This document shows, in pieces, positions 13,157-25,000 of a stretch of DNA of 64,000 nucleotides; within the stretch, counting starts at the first letter, position 1; each line of letters begins with the position of its first letter. The notes below the pieces were generated by a model, which was not told the origin of the DNA, made no database searches, and was given only the letters and a program-made list of their open reading frames with translations. This stretch comes from Mimachlamys varia (lineage: Eukaryota; Mollusca; Bivalvia; Pectinida; Pectinidae). The position numbers and the translations under genes were made by a program. The stretch spans positions 33,566,688 to 33,630,687 of the forward strand of contig OX392535.1 of assembly GCA_947623455.1 (NCBI GenBank), read 5' to 3'.

Positions 13157-13345
13157 TTGACATCCCTATAAAGACCATCGGTCGATATTTAACCACAAAC
13201 AATAAAGATTATCTGTCGAGGAGGATTGGATGTCCCCTGTTTATAATAACTACCTCTCTATTTAGACCAGCGGTCGATATTGAACCACAAAACAATAAAG
13301 ATGATCCGTCCATGGAGACTGGAGTTCCCCTCTTTGCAATGAATA
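13157..13345. repeat. Degenerate direct repeat between arrays B and C
   Basis: Two related blocks, near 13165-13235 and 13265-13340, share GACCATCGGTCGATATTTAA-like and ACCACAAACAATAAAGAT-like words, then GTCCCCTGTTT versus TTCCCCTCTTT. They form a short two-copy transition between the AT-rich 44-bp array and the GC-rich 46-bp array. Confidence 0.7.
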
Positions 13346-13454
13346 TCTTTCTGTAATTGGGGAATCGAAACCCGATCACCCTAAAGATAGATGGGTGCGC
13401 CTGCCCACCCATCGTCGGTAACCCACGGTACCAGTACATGTACAGTCCGCGGTC

Positions 13455-16400
13455 CTGACCCTCATGTCAGGACCGTGGGTTACCGACGATGCTTACCCTC
13501 ACGTCCCGACGGCTACGTCCCGAGCGTCAGGACCCTGGGTAACGACGATGCTGACGCTCACGTCCCGAGCGTCAGGACCCTGGGTAACGACGATGCTGAC
13601 CCTCTCGTCCCGAGCGTCAGGACCCTGGGTAACGACGATGCTGACCCTATCGTCCCGAGCGTCAGGACCGTGGGTTACCGACGATGCTGACCCTCTCGTC
13701 CCGAGCGTCAGGACCCTGGGTTACCGACGATGCTGACCCTCTCGTCCCGAGCGTCAGGACCCTGGGTTACCGACGATGCTGACGCTCACGTCCCGACGGC
13801 TACGTCCCGAGCGTCAGGACCCTTGGTTACCGACGATGCTGACGCTCACGTCCCGAGCGTCAGGACCCTGGGTTACCGACGATGCTGACCCTCTCGTCCC
13901 GAGCGTCAGGACCCTGGGTTACCGACGATGCTGACCCTCTCTTCCCGAGCGTCAGGACCCTTGGTTACCGACGATGCTGACCCTCACGTCCCGAGTGTCA
14001 GGACCCTGGGTTGCCGACGATGCTGACGCTCACGTCCCGAACGTCAGGACCCTGGGTTACCGACAATGCTTACGCTCACGTCCCGAACGTCAGGACCCTT
14101 GGTTACCGACGATGCTGACCCTCACGTCCCGAGTGTCAGGACCCTGGGTAACGACGATGCTGACGCTCACGTCAAGAGTGTCAGGACCCTGGGTTACCGA
14201 CGATGCTGACGCTCACGTCCCGAACGTCAGGACCGTGGGTTACCGACGATGCTGACGCTCACGTTCCGAGTGTCAGGACCCTAGGTTACCGACGATGCTG
14301 ACGCTCACGTTCCAAGTGTCAGGACCCTGGGTTACCGACGATGCTGACCCTCTCGTCCCGAGTGTCAGGACCGTGGGTTACCGACGATGCTGACCCTCAC
14401 GTCCCGAGTGTCAGGACCCTGGGTTACCGACGATGCTGACCCTCACGTCAAGAGTGTCAGGACCCTGGGTTACCGACGATGCTGACCCTCACGTCAAGAG
14501 AGTCAGGACCCTGGGATACCGACGATGCTGACCCTCACGTCCCGAGTATCAGGACCCTGGGTTACCGACGATGCTGACCCTCACGTCAAGAGTGTCAGGA
14601 CCCTGGGTTACCAACGATGCTGACCCTCACGTCAAGAGTGTCAGGACCGTGGGTTACCAACGATGCTGACCCTCACGTCCCGAGTATCAGGACCGTGGGT
14701 TACCGACGATGCTGACCCTCACGTCCCGAGTATCAGGACCCTGGGTTACCAACGATGCTGACCCTCACGTCAAGAGTGTCAGGATCCTGGGTTACCGACG
14801 ATGCTGACCCACACGTCAAGAGTGTCAGGACCCAAGGTTACCGACGATGCTGACCCTAACGTCCCGAGTGTCAGGATCCTGGGTTACCAACGATGCTGAC
14901 CCTCACGTCCCGAGTGTAAGGATCCTGGGTTACCAACGATGCTGACCCTCACGTCCCGAGTGTCAGGATCCTAGGTTACCAACGATGCTGACCCTATCGT
15001 CAAGAGTATCAGGACCCTGGGTTACAAACGATGCTGACCCTCACGTCAAGAGTATCAGGACCCTGGGTTACCAACGATGCTGACCCTCACGTCCCGAGTG
15101 TAAGGACTGTGGGTTACCAACGATGCTGACCCTCACGTCCCGAGTGTAAGGACTGTGGGTTACCGACGATGCTGACCCTCACGTCCCGAGTGTAAGGACT
15201 GTGGGTTACAGACGATGCTGACCCTCACGTCCCGAGTGTAAGGACTGTGGGTTACCGACGATGCTGACCCTCACGTCCCGAGTGTAAGGACTGTGGGTTA
15301 CCGACGATGCTGACCCTCACGTCCCGAGTGCAAGGACCGTGGGTTACCGGCGATGCTGACCCTCACGTCCCGAGTGTCAGGACCGTGGGTTACCAACGAT
15401 GCTGACCCTGACGTCAAGAGTGTCAGGACCGTGGGTTACCGACGATGCTGACACTGACGTCAAGAATGTCAGGACCGTGGGTTACCGACGATGCTGACCC
15501 TGACGTCAAGAGTGTCAGGACCCTGGGTTACCGACGATGCTGACCCTCACGTTCCGAGTGTCAGGACCCTGGGTTACCGACGATGCTGACGCTCACGTCC
15601 CGAACGTCAGGACCGTGGGTTACCGACGATGCTGACGCTCACGTTCCGAGTGTCAGGACCCTAGGTTACCGACGATGCTGACGCTCACGTTCCAAGTGTC
15701 AGGACCCTGGGTTACCGACGATGCTGACCCTCTCGTCCCGAGTGTCAGGACCGTGGGTTACCGACGATGCTGACCCTCACGTCCCGAGTGTCAGGACCCT
15801 GGGTTACCGACGATGCTGACCCTCACGTCAAGAGTGTCAGGACCCTGGGTTACCGACGATGCTGACCCTCACGTCAAGAGAGTCAGGACCCTGGGATACC
15901 GACGATGCTGACCCTCACGTCCCGAGTATCAGGACCCTGGGTTACCGACGATGCTGACCCTCACGTCAAGAGTGTCAGGACCCTGGGTTACCAACGATGC
16001 TGACCCTCACGTCAAGAGTGTCAGGACCGTGGGTTACCAACGATGCTGACCCTCACGTCAAGAGTATCAGGACCGTGGGTTACCGACGATGCTGACCCTC
16101 ACGTCCCGAGTATCAGGACCCTGGGTTACCAACGATGCTGACCCTCACGTCAAGAGTGTCAGGATCCTGGGTTACCGACGATGCTGACCCACACGTCAAG
16201 AGTGTCAGGACCCAAGGTTACCGACGATGCTGACCCTAACGTCCCGAGTGTCAGGATCCTGGGTTACCAACGATGCTAACCCTCACGTCCCGAGTGTAAG
16301 GATCCTGGGTTACCAACGATGCTGACCCTCACGTCCCGAGTGTCAGGATCCTAGGTTACCAACGATGCTGACCCTATCGTCAAGAGTATCAGGACCCTGG

Positions 16401-19400
16401 GTTACAAACGATGCTGACCCTCACGTCAAGAGTATCAGGACCCTGGGTTACCAACGATGCTGACCCTCACGTCCCGAGTGTAAGGACTGTGGGTTACCAA
16501 CGATGCTGACCCTCACGTCCCGAGTGTAAGGACTGTGGGTTACCGACGATGCTGACCCTCACGTCCCGAGTGTAAGGACTGTGGGTTACAGACGATGCTG
16601 ACCCTCACGTCCCGAGTGTAAGGACTGTGGGTTACCGACGATGCTGACCCTCACGTCCCGAGTGTAAGGACTGTGGGTTACCGACGATGCTGACCCTCAC
16701 GTCCCGAGTGCAAGGACCGTGGGTTACCGGCGATGCTGACCCTCACGTCCCGAGTGTCAGGACCGTGGGTTACCAACGATGCTGACCCTGACGTCAAGAG
16801 TGTCAGGACCGTGGGTTACCGACGATGCTGACACTGACGTCAAGAATGTCAGGACCGTGGGTTACCGACGATGCTGACCCTGACGTCAAGAGTGTCAGGA
16901 CCCTGGGTTACCGACGATGCTGACCCTCACGTTCCGAGTGTCAGGACCCTGGGTTACCGACGATGCTGACGCTCACGTCCCGAACGTCAGGACCGTGGGT
17001 TACCGACGATGCTGACGCTCACGTTCCGAGTGTCAGGACCCTAGGTTACCGACGATGCTGACGCTCACGTTCCAAGTGTCAGGACCATGGGTTACCGACG
17101 ATGCTGACCCTCTCGTCCCGAGTGTCAGGACCGTGGGTTACCGACGATGCTGACCCTCACGTCCCGAGTGTCAGGACCCTGGGTTACCGACGATGCTGAC
17201 CCTCACGTCAAGAGTGTCAGGACCCTGGGTTACCGACGATGCTGACCCTCACGTCAAGAGAGTCAGGACCCTGGGATACCGACGATGCTGACCCTCACGT
17301 CCCGAGTATCAGGACCCTGGGTTACCGACGATGCTGACCCTCACGTCAAGAGTGTCAGGACCCTGGGTTACCAACGATGCTGACCCTCACGTCAAGAGTG
17401 TCAGGACCGTGGGTTACCAACGATGCTGACCCTCACGTCAAGAGTATCAGGACCGTGGGTTACCGACGATGCTGACCCTCACGTCCCGAGTATCAGGACC
17501 CTGGGTTACCAACGATGCTGACCCTCACGTCAAGAGTGTCAGGATCCTGGGTTACCGACGATGCTGACCCACACGTCAAGAGTGTCAGGACCCAAGGTTA
17601 CCGACGATGCTGACCCTAACGTCCCGAGTGTCAGGATCCTGGGTTACCAACGATGCTAACCCTCACGTCCCGAGTGTAAGGATCCTGGGTTACCAACGAT
17701 GCTGACCCTCACGTCCCGAGTGTCAGGATCCTAGGTTACCAACGATGCTGACCCTATCGTCAAGAGTATCAGGACCCTGGGTTACAAACGATGCTGACCC
17801 TCACGTCAAGAGTATCAGGACCCTGGGTTACCAACGATGCTGACCCTCACGTCCCGAGTGTAAGGACTGTGGGTTACCAACGATGCTGACCCTCACGTCC
17901 CGAGTGTAAGGACTGTGGGTTACCGACGATGCTGACCCTCACGTCCCGAGTGTAAGGACTGTGGGTTACAGACGATGCTGACCCTCACGTCCCGAGTGTA
18001 AGGACTGTGGGTTACCGACGATGCTGACCCTCACGTCCCGAGTGTAAGGACTGTGGGTTACCGACGATGCTGACCCTCACGTCCCGAGTGCAAGGACCGT
18101 GGGTTACCGGCGATGCTGACCCTCACGTCCCGAGTGTCAGGACCGTGGGTTACCAACGATGCTGACCCTGACGTCAAGAGTGTCAGGACCGTGGGTTACC
18201 GACGATGCTGACACTGACGTCAAGAATGTCAGGACCGTGGGTTACCGACGATGCTGACCCTGACGTCAAGAGTGTCAGGACCCTGGGTTACCGACGATGC
18301 TGACCCTCACGTTCCGAGTGTCAGGACCCTGGGTTACCGACGATGCTGACGCTCACGTCCCGAACGTCAGGACCGTGGGTTACCGACGATGCTGACGCTC
18401 ACGTTCCGAGTGTCAGGACCCTAGGTTACCGACGATGCTGACGCTCACGTTCCAAGTGTCAGGACCCTGGGTTACCGACGATGCTGACCCTCTCGTCCCG
18501 AGTGTCAGGACCGTGGGTTACCGACGATGCTGACCCTCACGTCCCGAGTGTCAGGACCCTGGGTTACCGACGATGCTGACCCTCACGTCAAGAGTGTCAG
18601 GACCCTGGGTTACCGACGATGCTGACCCTCACGTCAAGAGAGTCAGGACCCTGGGATACCGACGATGCTGACCCTCACGTCCCGAGTATCAGGACCCTGG
18701 GTTACCGACGATGCTGACCCTCACGTCAAGAGTGTCAGGACCCTGGGTTACCAACGATGCTGACCCTCACGTCAAGAGTGTCAGGACCGTGGGTTACCAA
18801 CGATGCTGACCCTCACGTCAAGAGTATCAGGACCGTGGGTTACCGACGATGCTGACCCTCACGTCCCGAGTATCAGGACCCTGGGTTACCAACGATGCTG
18901 ACCCTCACGTCAAGAGTGTCAGGATCCTGGGTTACCGACGATGCTGACCCACACGTCAAGAGTGTCAGGACCCAAGGTTACCGACGATGCTGACCCTAAC
19001 GTCCCGAGTGTCAGGATCCTGGGTTACCAACGATGCTAACCCTCACGTCCCGAGTGTAAGGATCCTGGGTTACCAACGATGCTGACCCTCACGTCCCGAG
19101 TGTCAGGATCCTAGGTTACCAACGATGCTGACCCTATCGTCAAGAGTATCAGGACCCTGGGTTACAAACGATGCTGACCCTCACGTCAAGAGTATCAGGA
19201 CCCTGGGTTACCAACGATGCTGACCCTCACGTCCCGAGTGTAAGGACTGTGGGTTACCAACGATGCTGACCCTCACGTCCCGAGTGTAAGGACTGTGGGT
19301 TACCGACGATGCTGACCCTCACGTCCCGAGTGTAAGGACTGTGGGTTACAGACGATGCTGACCCTCACGTCCCGAGTGTAAGGACTGTGGGTTACCGACG

Positions 19401-21065
19401 ATGCTGACCCTCACGTCCCGAGTGTAAGGACCGTGGGTTACCGGCGATGCTGACCCTCACGTCCCGAGTGTCAGGACCGTGGGTTACCAACGATGCTGAC
19501 CCTGACGTCAAGAGTGTCAGGACCGTGGGTTACCGACGATGCTGACACTGACGTCAAGAATGTCAGGACCGTGGGTTACCGACGATGCTGACCCTGACGT
19601 CAAGAGTGTCAGGACCCTGGGTTACCGACGATGCTGACCCTCACGTTCCGAGTGTCAGGACCCTGGGTTACCGACGATGCTGACGCTCACGTCCCGAACG
19701 TCAGGACCGTGGGTTACCGACGATGCTGACGCTCACGTTCCGAGTGTCAGGACCCTAGGTTACCGACGATGCTGACGCTCACGTTCCAAGTGTCAGGACC
19801 CTGGGTTACCGACGATGCTGACCCTCTCGTCCCGAGTGTCAGGACCGTGGGTTACCGACGATGCTGACCCTCACGTCCCGAGTGTCAGGACCCTGGGTTA
19901 CCGACGATGCTGACCCTCACGTCAAGAGTGTCAGGACCCTGGGTTACCGACGATGCTGACCCTCACGTCAAGAGAGTCAGGACCCTGGGATACCGACGAT
20001 GCTGACCCTCACGTCCCGAGTATCAGGACCCTGGGTTACCGACGATGCTGACCCTCACGTCAAGAGTGTCAGGACCCTGGGTTACCAACGATGCTGACCC
20101 TCACGTCAAGAGTGTCAGGACCGTGGGTTACCAACGATGCTGACCCTCACGTCAAGAGTATCAGGACCGTGGGTTACCGACGATGCTGACCCTCACGTCC
20201 CGAGTATCAGGACCCTGGGTTACCAACGATGCTGACCCTCACGTCAAGAGTGTCAGGATCCTGGGTTACCGACGATGCTGACCCACACGTCAAGAGTGTC
20301 AGGACCCAAGGTTACCGACGATGCTGACCCTAACGTCCCGAGTGTCAGGATCCTGGGTTACCAACGATGCTAACCCTCACGTCCCGAGTGTAAGGATCCT
20401 GGGTTACCAACGATGCTGACCCTCACGTCCCGAGTGTCAGGATCCTAGGTTACCAACGATGCTGACCCTATCGTCAAGAGTATCAGGACCCTGGGTTACA
20501 AACGATGCTGACCCTCACGTCAAGAGTATCAGGACCCTGGGTTACCAACGATGCTGACCCTCACGTCCCGAGTGTAAGGACTGTGGGTTACCAACGATGC
20601 TGACCCTCACGTCCCGAGTGTAAGGACTGTGGGTTACCGACGATGCTGACCCTCACGTCCCGAGTGTAAGGACTGTGGGTTACAGACGATGCTGACCCTC
20701 ACGTCCCGAGTGTAAGGACTGTGGGTTACCGACGATGCTGACCCTCACGTCCCGAGTGTAAGGACTGTGGGTTACCGACGATGCTGACCCTCACGTCCCG
20801 AGTGCAAGGACCGTGGGTTACCGGCGATGCTGACCCTCACGTCCCGAGTGTCAGGACCGTGGGTTACCAACGATGCTGACCCTGACGTCAAGAGTGTCAG
20901 GACCGTGGGTTACCGACGATGCTGACACTGACGTCAAGAATGTCAGGACCGTGGGTTACCGACGATGCTGACCCTGACGTCAAGAGTGTCAGGACCCTGG
21001 GTTACCGACGATGCTGACCCTCACGTCCCGAGTGTCAGGACCCTGGGTTACCGACGATGCTGACC
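13455..21065. repeat. Array C: GC-rich 46-bp satellite, about 165 units
   Basis: The monomer reads GTCAGGACCCTGGGTTACCG followed by ACGATGCTGACCCTCACGTC and CCGAGT, with a 46-bp spacing throughout. It is far richer in G+C and CpG than the flanking DNA. Monomers vary at fixed positions (CCGAG or AAGAG, CCTGG or CGTGG, CCGACG or CCAACG, TCAGG or TAAGG), which resolves a higher-order pattern from about 14221. Short open frames at the left end are by-products. Confidence 0.98.
14221..21065. repeat. 1,380-bp higher-order repeat, five copies of a 30-monomer block
   Basis: The marker CGAACGTCAGGACCGTGG occurs at 14221, 15601, 16981, 18361 and 19695. The first three intervals are exactly 1,380 bp (30 x 46). 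The fourth is 1,334 bp, one monomer short, lost near 19430. The fifth copy stops at 21065, nearly complete. Copies differ by only a few substitutions, for example GCTGACC in copy 1 (14896) but GCTAACC in copies 2-5, and GGACCATGGG at 17083 only in copy 3. Left of 14221 the monomers are unordered. Confidence 0.97.
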
Positions 21066-22078
21066 ACCTGTCGGTAAGAGCACCTGTCTATACGTATCAA
21101 CTTTATTTATTTTAAACAATTAAAAAACAAGTTATTCAACTGATATTAGTCACTATTGTTGGCCCTGTACACTTGTCTGTTATGAAAATATGTTATTAAT
21201 GTAAGGACCACTTGTCTTACATGTAGTTAATTTGAGGTGTACAGTTTATGCATACATTTTATTTGTTTGATACAATGTAAAAATAGAGCAGGATTATATC
21301 ATTACAAAAATGCCATGCTGGATTAACACAACGGAAATCGACAGATTTAAATAGCATTCACGTTTTTTTATAAATACAGAAAAAGATATAGGATATTTCA
21401 CAATGAATGAAAACAGCATTATAACGAGACGAGACGAGCGCGTGGACACTCACCATCGCTATCATCAAAAATATCTCAAATTACGCATGATTTCGAAATT
21501 AAATTCTAAAATCTTCGGAACGTTGTAAGTTCATCTTATAGTGTAATCTCGCAAATCCGTGACAAAAAAAAATCAAAAACACAAATACAGTACGTGTTAT
21601 GATGAAAAGGAAAAAAGTGAATTTGCATACGATCATAATGTATACAGTCTCGTTAAAATATATTTTTCCTGAATTAATTTGGACATTGTCATAGGGAGTT
21701 TTACGTATCAGCGAGGATCGTAATATCCAATGGATATATATCGCCTACACGTGGCACGGAATATACACTTTGTGGGCGATTCCATTTTACACAAACGGGT
21801 AATGTAGTACACACTTACATTTTTCGTTATATTATCATAATGCACTATTATCACTAAAAGTCTTTTTAACCACACAACATTAAAATCATTTATCCTTATA
21901 TAAAATTAGAATACGAATAATTCTTCTCGTGTTTACCAGTTTCTTTAAAAAGTAAAACAACTCACCCCTTTCATGCCCCGTACCTGTTCCTTATGGACTC
22001 GCCCGGAGTTGTGGACAAGTTTGTCCCGGCTGGTCCCGCCACTTGATCAATAAGACCCTTACTGGCAGGACTTCCAAA
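21066..22078. other. Upstream region of the perilipin gene
   Basis: No exon seen. The first bases after array C read CACCTGTCGGTAAGAGCACC followed by TGTCTATA, remnants of the array A motif. The remainder is AT-rich with an E-box-like CACGTG near 21751 and a TATA-like box at 21897. The sequence just before 22079 is GC-richer and probably 5' UTR. Confidence 0.45.
21897..21904 (+). promoter_or_regulatory. TATA-like box upstream of the perilipin gene
   Basis: TATATAAA lies 175 nt upstream of the predicted ATG, which would give a 5' UTR of roughly 150 nt. The local sequence is AT-rich, so this can occur by chance. Confidence 0.3.
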
Positions 22079-25000
22079 ATGGCGTCTCACGAGGAACGGT
22101 CCTATTCCTCCGTAGAATCTCATCTCGTTAAGGAGCTTAGTACCGTCCCCGCCTGTCGGACCATTCTGGGCTACTATGATGCCGTCAAGACCTCAAGTCG
22201 GTTTCTGGACATGGGACTGTCCTATGTCGAGACGGGGGTATGCACGATTGTCGGGAACATGACGAAAAACTCCTGGGCGGGTAAGTTACTCGTTGGTTAT
22301 TTGAAAATGTTGGTATACCTAGTCCTTTGTAAATCATATTAATCGTTTTTGTAGTCTCCGATTGGAAATTAAGTTATAAAGGTTTTTTTTTTTCAAAATG
22401 GACCAACTTTTGGTTTCAATTTCCTTTTGCTGGGATGTAGAACTTATCTAATGAAATCCCTGTGGAACGGAAACTTATTACGTCTTATTCCTTATTGCCT
22501 AAGAAATCGTACAGAAATATTTGTTAAATATTATATAAATTATTACGATCGCCTTCTGGATTTCTGATGTAGGGAATTTGTCGCTTTAGGTCAATTGGTA
22601 GCGCAGCGGACTAGGAAGCTGGGGATCGCTGGTTCGATTCCCGGTAGTGTTATACTAATGCTCGTGCAGCATTATGCATTTTAATTTCCATTTATAGGTC
22701 ACCGGAGACGGAAGTCTCACGTGACCTATTGTGATCACCTTTTGTCCGTCGTCGTACGTCGTCAAGAGGTAGACAGTTTTCATTTTTGACTTCTCAAAAA
22801 CCATTGAACCGATTTGAATGAAATATGGCAGGATTTGTTGGACAAAAGGGAATCAAAATTGGCTAAATATCAAAGATGGCATCAAAGTGGAATTGTCTAG
22901 AGGTCACTGGGTCCAATGTCAAGTTTTAAACATTTTACTGATGAACATTTTGCAACGACAAAACAAAGAATAAAAATAATGAGTCACGACTTCAAGTCAA
23001 GGTCACTAGGTCAAAGGTTAAGATCAAATTTTGAAGTGTTTTACTGATAAATATTGTGTGATGACATTACATCTGAAGCGATTTTTGGTGGGAATTAAAA
23101 AAGGAGATTCACGTTACTAAACGTCAGGGGTGATATGGTCAAAGAGGTCAAGGTCAGGGATCGGTAGTTTTGGGAGATGCAAACTTTAGACAGGGCCCTT
23201 GCTGACCTGTCGGTGTTCTAGTTGACACTTGTTTTGCTTTGATGATAACTTACGGTGTCTGAAAGGACACCACATCAAAAGTTATGGGTACTAGTGATCC
23301 TATGATATAAAGAGGCCGCTACGCGACCAATTTTCTATCAAATATATGATTTTGCCGACTACGCAGGGGTGTAGAGAGCGTAGGTGATCGTAAACCCTGG
23401 ATATCGAGGATACCGACTACGACGCCAGTCGTATCGTTGTTTTAACCTCTAACATTGTTGGAGTATAGGTACTAGCATACATTGTATCAACACTTATAGT
23501 TTTAAAATTCAAAGATCGTTCAGGCCCATGTACCTTTTGTAACTTTGTTTTAAAAAATCAAGACTTAGACTACTAAGAGGCTGCTGATTAACAGAATTAA
23601 TCGGAGCTTTGTGAACTGCACAAATAAATTTTTAAAAATGTGTATCGTACTCTAATCAAAACATAGCGATATCACTGCAACTCAAAAACAGACAATGAGT
23701 TCCCCAGTGCCTCGTGGTTTCTTTGTGTGGTATGGAATTGGTTGAAATGTTCATACTCCATCGAATACCGTCAGTATGTATATGCAAATATCCCATAATA
23801 TATATATCATGTATTACTCAAATAGGTTCCATAACTTGTTTTAATCAAACCGACGCTAATTAATAAGCACGTGCTTGCATGTTTCGCCTGTACTTTAATC
23901 ACGTGTTCTGACATCACCAGGGTCCACCATTGACCGGTATGCGGGGCACGGAGTAGAGAAACTCAAGGCCAGGTTCCCTATTTTAGAGAAACCAACGAAA
24001 AAGGTAAGCTAGTTAGTCGTGACGCGATATGGTTAGAATATAATTATGTGTACTTCAAAATATTTAACTTTTGTGAAAACAGTTTCATGTCATCTCTTCA
24101 TGCTTTCAATTTATTTTATATAAAGATGTATATTGAAGAATTTATGTTTTTATGATATAAGTATCTTGAAAATAACATTTTAATGGTTTTGATTTAAAAC
24201 AGGTTTCAAATTAAAAAAAAAAAAGATTCAAAGCACATGCGCAACGTTATACGTATTTTCATATTTTCTTTCTCTACAGCTCATGAAAAAGACAAAGTAC
24301 AAGGCCATGAAAAAGATGAAGGGTGGAGCAGCGACTATGTTTGGGTCACAGTTCGGCAGGATGTTTACCGTCGGCCTGGAGAAAGCGGTTACTATGACGG
24401 AGAATCTCCTCGTTGACCTACAGCCTTCCGGGCGGAAGTCACCACGGAAACCCGACGAACAGAAGGGCGGACGCAAGTCGGAGAAGACTGTCCAGACGGA
24501 CGAGGAGAGAAAGGTGACGATGGTGTCTTGTAAGGAACAACAGACGGACCTGAGTGGACCAGACATGATTAAACAAAAAGTGGTAGGTGGTCATTTAAGG
24601 TAAAATCTCCCTTTGCTTGTTCCCAAAACATATCGATATAATACTTTTTTGTAATGTCATGTGATTTTCTCCTTTAAAGATCATTATTAGACTTGAAAGG
24701 GTAATATTTAACATGAAGACAAGAACATGTATATTGATTCTAAAACTTGTATTCTAATATACGTGTACCTACATCGTGTAGAAATATACAGGAACTACTT
24801 GGCGGAGTTAAGGCGTTGATATGTAATCTTAATAAATTTGAGGAGCTACTAGTTCTGGGTTGATTAAAACGTACATTGATGGTCAAAGCGGGACACTTCA
24901 ATCTGATTGGCTTGTTGTATTCAAGAATGTTCTTGGGTGGGAAAGTGTTAGGTTCAGAGATCGGGTTGCCCCATTAGAGAGTTTTAGCCCTTTGCAAAGT

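Noticed and set aside
13391..14255. Open frames of 90-99 residues in the GC-rich array
   Set aside because: By-products of the 46-bp monomer; they stop wherever a monomer variant creates a stop and do not persist across the array.
7776..21065. CRISPR-like regular repeats
   Set aside because: Units are contiguous and degenerate with no unique spacers, in a eukaryotic intron-bearing context with no cas genes. These are satellites.
22575..22665. Functional tRNA gene
   Set aside because: Box A and box B are present but too close together, and neither an acceptor stem nor an anticodon arm can be closed.
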